Shown here one piece after another: positions 1 to 4,997 of a stretch of DNA of 5,254 bases (within the stretch, counting starts at the first letter, position 1; every line of letters starts with the position of its first letter). Made by a program: the position numbers and the translations under genes. This DNA is from Mycobacterium sp. (lineage in GTDB: Bacteria; Actinomycetota; Actinomycetes; Mycobacteriales; Mycobacteriaceae). Under the pieces are notes generated by a model. That model was not told where the DNA came from. It saw only the letters and a list, made by a program, of their open reading frames with translations, and searched no databases. The stretch lies in assembly GCA_029256565.1 (NCBI GenBank), contig JAQSXQ010000190.1, positions 1-5,254 on the forward strand, in the 5' to 3' direction.

Positions 1-355
1 AGGCCGACTCCCTTACGAGCAGCGTTGCCCGCCATTCTGAGAGCACGCCGGATTCCAGGGCGGCCAGGGTGTGGGGCATTTCGTGGACCAGGGCGCGGGC
101 GAAGCCGAGGTGGCGGCTGCCCTGCTTGGGCGATTCGCGTCGGGCCAGACCCACCTCGGAGGCAAGGCCCTGGCCGCGCTTGCGTAGGGGCATGCCGGCG
201 TCGGCTTCGGCGGTGCGGCGCATCAGGTCCAACGCGGCGGTCATCCGGGCCTGGGCAGCTGCGGCGGTGGACTTCAGCCGTTCCAACTCGGCGATGCGGT
301 CGATCAGGCCGGCCTCGTCCACCGTGGTGGCGTCGAAGTCCAGCATCTCGAACAT
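1..355 (-). CDS. DUF222 / 13E12-repeat family protein, N-terminal part (cut by window edge)
   Basis: Reading the minus strand from ATG at 355-353 gives an open frame of 118 codons that leaves the window without a stop, so only the N-terminus is seen. It begins MFEMLDFDATTVDEAG. A helical Ala/Glu/Arg-rich stretch follows (about residues 17-52), then the family-typical block with SPKQGSRHLGFARAL (about 75-89) and GVLSEWRATLLVRESA (about 103-118). These match the DUF222 domain of mycobacterial 13E12-repeat proteins as I remember it. Full-length members are usually around 400-500 residues and often end in an HNH nuclease domain, which would lie outside this window. The cellular role of the family is not settled; its genes are multicopy and often near mobile DNA. 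There is no Shine-Dalgarno before the ATG, and a TAGAAT hexamer ends 7 nt upstream, which fits a leaderless mRNA. The start sits inside an SOS box. The family call is firm; nuclease function is inference. Confidence 0.88.
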   Translation of the reverse strand, partial: MFEMLDFDATTVDEAGLIDRIAELERLKSTAAAAQARMTAALDLMRRTAEADAGMPLRKRGQGLASEVGLARRESPKQGSRHLGFARALVHEMPHTLAALESGVLSEWRATLLVRESA

Positions 356-363
356 GTGTTCGA
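348..363 (-). promoter_or_regulatory. LexA (SOS) operator over the DUF222 start codon
   Basis: The 16-mer TCGAACATGTGTTCGA is TCGAAC-N4-GTTCGA, a perfect match to the mycobacterial SOS-box consensus as I remember it, with perfect 6-bp (in fact 7-bp) half-site symmetry. It covers the DUF222 start codon (355-353) and shares its last base with the TAGAAT -10 hexamer. LexA bound here would block both promoter opening and the transcript start. Mycobacterial 13E12 genes are known among LexA-regulated genes (from memory of SOS-regulon work in M. tuberculosis). The box is also 40 bp upstream of the divergent PPOX gene and might affect it, but no promoter for that gene is visible. Confidence 0.88.
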
Positions 364-368
364 TTCTA
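363..368 (-). promoter_or_regulatory. Probable -10 element for leaderless transcription of the DUF222 gene
   Basis: On the minus strand TAGAAT (368 to 363) is followed by 7 nt and then ATG (355-353). This fits the TAnnnT-to-start spacing of leaderless mycobacterial mRNAs, with transcription beginning at or next to the A of the ATG. No -35 with normal spacing is visible; a TTGTCG lies only 11 nt upstream. The absence of a Shine-Dalgarno for this gene agrees with a leaderless message. Confidence 0.65.
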
Positions 369-397
369 CGACCACCCACCGACAAAACGGGTATGAC

Positions 398-402
398 GGA
401 GG
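398..402 (+). promoter_or_regulatory. Shine-Dalgarno GGAGG, tightly spaced before the PPOX gene
   Basis: GGAGG is separated from the ATG at 404 by a single C, much closer than the usual 5-9 nt. It still supports a start near 404. An in-frame GTG at 356 would add 16 residues and lies inside the SOS box; the next in-frame ATG is at 440. Family members begin close to the LPxDLIDL segment, which favours 404. Confidence 0.5.
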
Positions 403-403
403 C

Positions 404-808
404 ATGCCGACTCCGCTCCCGTCCGACCTCATCGATCTCATGCGCAAGCCCAGCCCGTGCTTCGTCGCCACGCTGATGCCAGATGGCTCCCCGCAACTCA
501 CCGAGACGTGGGTGACCACCGATGGGGAGAACGTCGTCCTCAACATCGTCGGTGGCATGCAGAAGCAGAAGAACTTCGAGCGCGACCCGCGTGTCGCCAT
601 CAACGTCGTCGACCCCGAGAACGTCTACCGCTTCTATGCGATCCGGGGACGCGTCGTCTCGATGACGAGTGAGGGCGGCAAGGAGAGCATCGACGAGATC
701 TCGCAGAAGTACATCGGGGCGCCATACCCCTACTTCAGTGGGAACCCCGACGAGACCCGCATCGTCGTGACGATCGAGGCCGACAAGGTGACCCCGCCGG
801 CACGCTAG
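404..808 (+). CDS. PPOX-class (pyridoxamine 5'-phosphate oxidase fold) F420/flavin-dependent oxidoreductase
   Basis: This 134-residue protein has the size and layout of the small split-barrel PPOX-family enzymes common in mycobacteria (Rv1155-like group). Seen: LPSDLIDLMRKPSPCFVATL (about residues 5-24), the strand pair MPDGSPQLTETWV (25-37), the KNFERDPRVAINVVDPEN segment (56-73) matching the family's cofactor-phosphate region, and FYAIRGRVV (78-85). A C-terminal helix and strand carry YIGAPYPYFSG (103-113) and RIVVTIEADKV (119-129). Proteins of this fold bind F420, FMN or heme in a dimer interface and reduce small substrates in the cytoplasm. Which cofactor and substrate apply cannot be read here; the PDGSPQ/RDPRVA pattern favours the F420-using branch. 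It is divergent from the DUF222 gene and convergent with fprA, with a 16-bp gap. I do not recall it next to fprA in M. tuberculosis, so it looks like a locus-specific neighbour. Confidence 0.87.
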   Translation: MPTPLPSDLIDLMRKPSPCFVATLMPDGSPQLTETWVTTDGENVVLNIVGGMQKQKNFERDPRVAINVVDPENVYRFYAIRGRVVSMTSEGGKESIDEISQKYIGAPYPYFSGNPDETRIVVTIEADKVTPPAR

Positions 809-838
809 CCGTGCGTGAGCACCGTCAGCCGTGCGTGA
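807..838. repeat. 12-bp direct repeat spanning the convergent gene ends
   Basis: AGCCGTGCGTGA occurs at 807-818 and again at 827-838, offset by 20 bp. The right copy contains the last codons of fprA (Thr-His-Gly on the minus strand). The left copy begins inside the PPOX stop codon (806-808) and fills most of the 16-bp gap. It looks like a small local duplication of the fprA 3' end. A 5-bp inverted repeat (GCACG/CGTGC, 800-814) is present, but it has no T-run and is not convincing as a terminator. Confidence 0.6.
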
Positions 839-2207
839 TCCGCAGCAACTCCGCGAGGCTCGTCACCTTCACCCGCGGCCTGCCGAGCTTCTCGCCCGCC
901 GACCGCTCGAAGTCGTCGATCAGCTTCCAGTGGTCGCCGGTCACCACCTGGGGTTGCCGCTCCACCAGCCATTCGGCGATCCGACGGTCGTGGTCCGGCT
1001 CGAGATCGGCGAGCTCTGCCGACGCCAGGTCCGCCAGCAGGGTGTTGACGGTCGACTGAGAGTCCTTCTTGTTGCTGCCGATCACGCCCGACGGCCCGCG
1101 CTTGATCCAGCCGACGACGTAGGCGTTGCGGGTGCCCTCCACACGGCCGTCGCTGTGCGGGATGGTGCCCGAGCGCTCGTCGAACGGCAGGCCCGGAGTG
1201 GCGACGCCGCGGTATCCGACCGCCCGCACCACCAATTGGGCGGGCAGTTCTTCGCGGATGCCGGTGTCCTTCGCGATTACGCGACCGCCCTCGTCGACCA
1301 GCTCGTTGCGGCCCAGCACGATCGACTCGACCTTGCCGTCGCCCTTGATCTCGATGGGGGAGGCGTGGAACCGGAAGACGATGCGGCGCTTGGCGCCCTT
1401 GGACGGCCGCTCGGCGAAACCGCGCAGCACCTTGACGTTCTGCTTGACGGTCTTGCCTGCGGCCTCGAGATCCTCGTCGGTGATGCCGGCGAAGTCCTCG
1501 GGATCGACGACGACGTCGACGTCGGCCATCGCTTCCAGATCGCCGAGTTCGCGTAGTTCGAGGGTGGTGAAGGGCGCCTGCAGCGGCCCGCGCCGACCGA
1601 CCACGACCACTTCCTCCACCCCGCGTGCGTGCAGCGAGTCGAGAGCGTGGTCGGCGATGTCGGTCGCTGCCAGCAGATCGGGGTCGCTGACGAGGATGCG
1701 CGCGACGTCGAGGGCGACGTTGCCGTTGCCGATCACGACGGCGCGGCCAGAGGTGAGGTCGGGCAGCATCTCGCCGAAGTGCGGGTGGGCGTTGTACCAA
1801 CCCACGAAGTCGACCGCCGGCACGCTCCCGACCAGATCCTCGCCGGGGATGTTCAGCGCGCGGTCGGACTGCGCGCCGACGGCATAGACCACCGCGTCGT
1901 AGCGCTCGGCGAGTTCTTCCGCGGTGACGTGGTTGCCGACCTCGACGTTGCCGAAGAACCGGAACCGCGGGTCGGACGACGTCTTCTCGAACTGCGCGCT
2001 GATCGACTTGATCTTGGGATGGTCGGGTGCGACTCCGGAGCGGACCAGGCCCCACGGCGTCGGCAGCATCTCCAACATGTCGACGCGCACGTCGCGGGGT
2101 TCGACCCCGTCGACCAACTCCTTGGAGTCCGCGTACTTGAGCAGGGACGCTGCGGCGAAGTAACCCGAAGGTCCCGAGCCGACTATCGCCACGTGGTACG
2201 GCCGCAT
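825..2207 (-). CDS. fprA: NADPH:ferredoxin reductase FprA (adrenodoxin reductase-like flavoprotein)
   Basis: This 460-residue protein matches mycobacterial FprA (456 residues in M. tuberculosis, from memory) along its whole length. It moves electrons from NADPH through FAD to ferredoxins, feeding P450s and other iron-sulfur-dependent enzymes in the cytoplasm. Seen: the FAD dinucleotide motif VGSGPSG (residues 9-15); MLEMLPTPWGLVRSGVAPDH (44-63), a hallmark of the adrenodoxin-reductase family; YAVGAQSDR (108-116); the NADPH fold VVIGNGNVALDVAR (157-170); the 2'-phosphate site GRRGP (204-208); and GWIKRGPSGVIGSNKKD (366-382), which closes over the flavin and nicotinamide. The start at 2207 gives the family N-terminus MRPYHVAIVG. 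GGAGGT abuts this ATG and AAGG lies 7 nt upstream. The open frame extends upstream to 2375, but that part does not resemble FprA. It is divergent from prfB across 169 bp. Residues 25-40 look a few residues longer than I recall for the M. tuberculosis protein. Confidence 0.96.
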   Translation of the reverse strand: MRPYHVAIVGSGPSGYFAAASLLKYADSKELVDGVEPRDVRVDMLEMLPTPWGLVRSGVAPDHPKIKSISAQFEKTSSDPRFRFFGNVEVGNHVTAEELAERYDAVVYAVGAQSDRALNIPGEDLVGSVPAVDFVGWYNAHPHFGEMLPDLTSGRAVVIGNGNVALDVARILVSDPDLLAATDIADHALDSLHARGVEEVVVVGRRGPLQAPFTTLELRELGDLEAMADVDVVVDPEDFAGITDEDLEAAGKTVKQNVKVLRGFAERPSKGAKRRIVFRFHASPIEIKGDGKVESIVLGRNELVDEGGRVIAKDTGIREELPAQLVVRAVGYRGVATPGLPFDERSGTIPHSDGRVEGTRNAYVVGWIKRGPSGVIGSNKKDSQSTVNTLLADLASAELADLEPDHDRRIAEWLVERQPQVVTGDHWKLIDDFERSAGEKLGRPRVKVTSLAELLRITHG

Positions 2208-2218
2208 ACCTCCGCCTT
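2208..2218 (-). promoter_or_regulatory. Ribosome binding region of fprA
   Basis: On the minus strand AAGGCGGAGGT (2218 to 2208) runs straight into ATG. GGAGG leaves only 1 nt before the start, while AAGG (2218-2215) leaves 7 nt, so either may pair with 16S rRNA. This fixes 2207 as the start over the upstream in-frame extension. Confidence 0.6.
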
Positions 2219-2222
2219 CTCT

Positions 2223-2251
2223 GCAGACATCTGCCCGAGCCCTGGGCCAGG
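2223..2251. repeat. Two short inverted repeats in the fprA leader region
   Basis: GCAGA-CA-TCTGC (2223-2234) and CCTGG-G-CCAGG (2241-2251) are perfect 5-bp palindromic pairs, 16-44 bp upstream of the fprA start. They could be a regulator site or leader structure for fprA. In such GC-rich DNA, short palindromes also arise by chance. No known operator is recognised. Confidence 0.3.
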
Positions 2252-2301
2252 CGGCGCGCAAAGGGGGCTGTCGCGTCGTCGCCAAGGGCGGTTGCACGCC
2301 G

Positions 2302-2307
2302 ACTCTA
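2302..2307 (-). promoter_or_regulatory. Possible -10 element for fprA
   Basis: TAGAGT (minus strand, 2307 to 2302) fits the TAnnnT mycobacterial -10 pattern. It would give a leader of roughly 88 nt before the fprA ATG. No matching -35 is seen. This is the best candidate in the 169-bp divergent region, but it rests on one hexamer. Confidence 0.3.
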
Positions 2308-2362
2308 ACTCCGCATCGTCGCTCGCGTGGGCAGGAGCGAAGGGTTTGCACGAGCCTGTCGG

Positions 2363-2368
2363 TACGCT
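2363..2368 (+). promoter_or_regulatory. Probable -10 element for leaderless prfB transcription
   Basis: TACGCT is followed by exactly 8 nt (GAACCACC) and then the GTG start of prfB at 2377. No Shine-Dalgarno precedes the GTG. Transcription would therefore begin at or within about 2 nt of the start codon. A TTGCAC lies upstream at 2346-2351, but with only 11 nt of spacing it is unlikely to be a working -35. The ftsE start has the same layout. Confidence 0.65.
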
Positions 2369-2376
2369 GAACCACC

Positions 2377-3492
2377 GTGGAACCCGACCGTCAATCAGAC
2401 ATCGCTGCACTGGACACCACGCTGACCACGGTGGAGCGGGTGCTCGACGTCGACGGACTCCGGGATCGCATCACCACCCTGGAGCAGGAAGCGTCCGACC
2501 CCAAGCTGTGGGACGACCAGACCCGGGCACAGAAGGTGACCAGCGCGCTGTCCCACGCCCAGGGCGAACTTCGCCGCGTCGAGGCGCTGCGTCAGCGGCT
2601 CGACGATCTCCCCGTCCTCTACGAGATGGCAGCCGAGGAAGAGGGTGCGGGCGCGACCGAAGCCCTCGCCGACGCCGACGCCGAACTCGCGGCACTCCGC
2701 GAGGACATCGAGGCCATGGAAGTACGGACGCTGCTGTCCGGCGAGTACGACGAGCGCGAGGCCGTCGTCACCATCCGGTCCGGGGCAGGTGGGATCGACG
2801 CCGCCGACTGGGCCGAGATGTTGATGCGCATGTACATCCGGTGGGCGGAGAAGCACGACTACGGCGTCGAGGTCTTCGACACGTCCTACGCCGAAGAGGC
2901 CGGCATCAAGAGCGCGACCTTCGCAGTGCACGCGCCGTACGCGTACGGGACGCTCTCGGTGGAGCAGGGCACCCACCGACTGGTGCGAATCAGTCCGTTC
3001 GACAATCAGAGCCGACGGCAGACGTCATTCGCCGAAGTCGAGGTGCTGCCCGTCGTCGAGACCACCGACCACATCGAGATACCCGAGGGCGACCTCCGCG
3101 TCGACGTCTACCGGTCCAGCGGGCCGGGTGGGCAGTCGGTGAACACCACCGACTCGGCGGTTCGTTTGACCCACATCCCCACGGGTATCGTCGTGACCTG
3201 TCAGAACGAGAAATCGCAGTTGCAGAACAAGGTTTCGGCGATGCGGGTTCTGCAGGCGAAGTTGCTCGAACGCAAGCGTCTAGAGGAACGCGCCGAGATG
3301 GACGCGCTCAAGAGCGACGGCGGTAGTTCCTGGGGTTCGCAGATGCGCTCCTACGTTCTGCACCCCTATCAAATGGTCAAGGATCTGCGTAACGACTACG
3401 AAGTCGGCAATCCGGCCGCAGTGCTCGACGGCGACATCGACGGTTTCCTGGAAGCGGGAATCCGTTGGCGCAATAGGAAAGATGACGACTAA
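2377..3492 (+). CDS. prfB: Peptide chain release factor 2 (RF2)
   Basis: This 371-residue protein is full length for RF2, which reads UGA and UAA in the ribosomal A site and triggers peptidyl-tRNA hydrolysis. Domain order: N-terminal helical bundle (about 1-110); domain 2 with IRSGAGGIDAADWAEMLMRM (about 133-152); the SPF stop-codon tripeptide at 206-208 in HRLVRISPFDNQSRRQTSF, which marks RF2 rather than RF1 (PxT); and the catalytic GGQ at 251-253 in RSSGPGGQSVNTTDSAVRLTH. The C-terminal helix carries VLHPYQMVKDLRNDYEVG (about 327-344). The start is GTG (Val codon read as Met), apparently leaderless. The frame is continuous: where many bacteria carry the autoregulatory CUU-UGA-C frameshift near codon 25, this gene has CTC-GAC in frame. 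Its last 11 nt overlap the start of the channel gene, implying translational coupling. Stop is TAA. Confidence 0.97.
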   Translation: MEPDRQSDIAALDTTLTTVERVLDVDGLRDRITTLEQEASDPKLWDDQTRAQKVTSALSHAQGELRRVEALRQRLDDLPVLYEMAAEEEGAGATEALADADAELAALREDIEAMEVRTLLSGEYDEREAVVTIRSGAGGIDAADWAEMLMRMYIRWAEKHDYGVEVFDTSYAEEAGIKSATFAVHAPYAYGTLSVEQGTHRLVRISPFDNQSRRQTSFAEVEVLPVVETTDHIEIPEGDLRVDVYRSSGPGGQSVNTTDSAVRLTHIPTGIVVTCQNEKSQLQNKVSAMRVLQAKLLERKRLEERAEMDALKSDGGSSWGSQMRSYVLHPYQMVKDLRNDYEVGNPAAVLDGDIDGFLEAGIRWRNRKDDD

Positions 3493-4447
3493 CTCGAATT
3501 ACCTCGCATTCTCGGTCGCGCAACGCTGGCAGGACTTCTGGCGAGGCGAAATCGGCGAGTGGATCATCACGCGCGGCCTGAAGATCGCGCTGTTGATCAT
3601 CTTCGCCGTGCTCGCCGCCCGCTTCATCAACTGGGCCGCGCAGAAGATCACCCGCCGCATCGACGCCGACTTCCAGGAAACCGATCAGCTGGTGCGCACC
3701 GAGAGTGCCAAGCACCGGCAGGCAGTCGCCTCGGTCATCTCGTGGGTGTCGATCGCGGTGCTCTTCGTCGTCGTCCTCGTCGAGGTCACCGATGCGCTGG
3801 CGATCCCCGTGGGATCACTCGTGGCACCCGCAGCCGTGCTGGGTGCGGCGCTGGGCTTCGGCGCCCAGCGCATCGTTCAGGACCTGCTGGCGGGCTTCTT
3901 CGTCATCACCGAGAAGCAGTACGGGTTCGGTGACCTCGTCGCACTGACGGTCACGGGTGTCTCGACGCCCGCCGAGGGCACGGTCGAGGACGTCACGCTG
4001 CGCGTCACCAAGCTGCGGTCGGCCGAGGGCGAGGTGTTCACCATCCCCAACGGCCAGATCGTCAAGACCATGAACCTGTCGAAGGACTGGGCTCGCGCGG
4101 TGATCGACATTCCCGTCCCGACGACCGCCGATCTCACCAGGGTCGACGAACTGCTGCACGGCGTCAGCGAGACCGCGATGAAGGACGAGAGTCTGCGGAA
4201 GCTGCTCCTCGACGCTCCTCAGGTCATGGGCGTGGAGAGCATCGAGGTCGAGACCGTCAACCTGCGGATGGTCGCGCGCACGCTGCCCGGCAAGCAGTTC
4301 GAAGTGGGTCGCAGGCTGCGTCTGCTCGTCGTGGCCGCGCTCATGCGCGCCGGCATCGTCACCTCTGCGGACACGTCTCCGGTGGTGAACACGATCCCGA
4401 GTCCGGCCAACGTCGGCCCGGTGTCGAACACCGAGGACGCGTCGTGA
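3482..4447 (+). CDS. MscS-family mechanosensitive channel protein
   Basis: This 321-residue membrane protein has the layout of small MscS channels, which open under membrane tension to release solutes during osmotic downshock. Likely membrane segments are at about residues 33-52 and 83-102, then a pore-lining third helix at about 108-142. That last stretch contains GAALGFGAQRIVQDLLAGFF (121-140) and runs into VITEKQYGFGD (141-151), a signature of the FGAQ branch of the family. The cytoplasmic beta domain follows, with GTVEDVTLRVTKLRS (166-180) and FTIPNGQIV (186-194), then an alpha/beta domain to about 292 and a polar, probably disordered tail (VVNTIPSPANVGPVSNTEDAS). By hand alignment, Arg130 falls at the E. 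coli MscS Gly113 hinge position. It matches Rv3104c by position and type (from memory). It overlaps prfB by 11 nt and the next gene by 4 nt, so the three are probably translated in a coupled way. Confidence 0.92.
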   Translation: MTTNSNYLAFSVAQRWQDFWRGEIGEWIITRGLKIALLIIFAVLAARFINWAAQKITRRIDADFQETDQLVRTESAKHRQAVASVISWVSIAVLFVVVLVEVTDALAIPVGSLVAPAAVLGAALGFGAQRIVQDLLAGFFVITEKQYGFGDLVALTVTGVSTPAEGTVEDVTLRVTKLRSAEGEVFTIPNGQIVKTMNLSKDWARAVIDIPVPTTADLTRVDELLHGVSETAMKDESLRKLLLDAPQVMGVESIEVETVNLRMVARTLPGKQFEVGRRLRLLVVAALMRAGIVTSADTSPVVNTIPSPANVGPVSNTEDAS

Positions 4448-4956
4448 CCCTTTGGAAGTGGGTGACCAGGAGGCGCACCGACCGCGGCTGGCCGGGCTAC
4501 ATCATCAACGGGCGGATCCGCACCTCCACGGCCGCTCTCATCGTGGCGTACTTCCTGGTCCTGTGGCTCTACAACACCTATCAGCCGGAGCCACCCGCGC
4601 CGCCGGCCGCGCCGGAGACCGCGATCGTGCCGCCGGGCTTCGTCCCCGACCCCGAGTACACGTGGGTGCCGCGGACCAACGTCCAGGAACGACCGAGGAC
4701 GACGACGCCGCGCACCACGACGACCACGACGACGCCCACCCCGACGACGACGACTCCGACGACGACGTCCACGTCGCCCACCACTTCGACGACACCGACG
4801 ACGACGGGTCCGCCGGCACCGTCCACCGTCGTCGACCCCGACGGCCCGGGACCGCTGCCGCCGACGACCGTGGTGCAGACGACGCAGCCCGGGCTGCCAT
4901 TCCAGCTGCCCACGCTGCCCGGACTCGCTCCGACTCCCACGCCGCCCCCGCAGTAG
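4444..4956 (+). CDS. Thr/Pro-rich single-pass membrane protein (Rv3103c-like)
   Basis: This 170-residue protein of unknown function starts at GTG 4444 within the GTGA overlap with the channel gene's stop. Seen: a basic N-terminus (KWVTRRRTDRGW, about 5-16, plus R24 and R26); one hydrophobic helix TAALIVAYFLVLWLYNTY (29-46); a Pro/Ala-rich linker (47-66); and DPEYTWVPRTNV (69-80). Residues 86-121 are 26 Thr, 6 Pro, 3 Ser and 1 Arg. The tail is Pro-rich and ends in TPTPPPQ. The positive-inside rule places the N-terminus in the cytoplasm and the long tail outside. Such Thr/Pro-rich tails in mycobacteria are typical targets of Pmt O-mannosylation (inference). By position it matches the proline-rich Rv3103c of M. 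tuberculosis (from memory). Its neighbours, a channel and ftsE, suggest an envelope or division role, unproven. Thr is encoded mostly by ACG, unlike neighbouring genes. Confidence 0.87.
   Translation: MTLWKWVTRRRTDRGWPGYIINGRIRTSTAALIVAYFLVLWLYNTYQPEPPAPPAAPETAIVPPGFVPDPEYTWVPRTNVQERPRTTTPRTTTTTTTPTPTTTTPTTTSTSPTTSTTPTTTGPPAPSTVVDPDGPGPLPPTTVVQTTQPGLPFQLPTLPGLAPTPTPPPQ
4699..4806 (+). repeat. ACG-rich trinucleotide low-complexity tract encoding poly-Thr/Pro
   Basis: This tract encodes residues 86-121 of the Thr/Pro-rich protein. By hand count, 19 of its 26 Thr codons are ACG, in runs of two to three, with 4 ACC, 2 ACT and 1 ACA. prfB in the same window uses ACC 16 times and ACG 7 times. The runs of identical codons and the near-repeated unit CCG-(ACG)3 suggest growth by replication slippage, so length probably varies between strains. 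Confidence 0.75.
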
Positions 4957-4980
4957 CCGGGTCCGGAAATGGTGTCCCGC

Positions 4981-4986
4981 TACACT
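4981..4986 (+). promoter_or_regulatory. Probable -10 element for leaderless ftsE transcription
   Basis: TACACT is followed by exactly 8 nt (GGCGTGCC) and then GTG-ATG at 4995-5000. There is no Shine-Dalgarno before either codon. The layout copies that of prfB (TACGCT, 8 nt, GTG). ftsE therefore probably has its own promoter, inside the 38-nt gap after the Thr/Pro-rich gene, in addition to any read-through from prfB. No -35 match is seen. Confidence 0.6.
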
Positions 4987-4997
4987 GGCGTGCCGTG

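Noticed and set aside
393..476. Short out-of-frame ATG reading frame (28 codons) overlapping the PPOX start
   Set aside because: No own ribosome binding site and no family resemblance; it runs across the PPOX N-terminus and is probably chance.
800..814. Hairpin GCACG-CTAGC-CGTGC as terminator between the PPOX gene and fprA
   Set aside because: The stem is only 5 bp, there is no T-run on either strand, and it overlaps coding sequence of the PPOX gene.
805..2055. 416-codon open frame on the minus strand inside fprA
   Set aside because: Extremely Arg/Gly-rich translation with no recognisable domain; it lies entirely within the clearly supported fprA frame and is a GC-rich shadow.
2346..2351. 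TTGCAC as the -35 of the prfB promoter
   Set aside because: The spacing to TACGCT is 11 nt, too short for a sigma-A type promoter.
2208..2375. 56-residue N-terminal extension of fprA in the same frame
   Set aside because: FprA family proteins begin at MRPYHVAIVG; the extension is Arg/Pro-rich, unlike the family, and a Shine-Dalgarno lies just before 2207.
1629..3326. 565-codon plus-strand open frame spanning the fprA-prfB boundary
   Set aside because: It crosses an antisense gene, a divergent promoter region and a different frame of prfB; the composition is shadow-like and no domain is visible.
4581..4940. Val/Gly-rich minus-strand open frame opposite the Thr/Pro-rich gene
   Set aside because: The Val/Gly repeats are just the complement of the ACG/CCG codon tract; no start signal or domain supports it.
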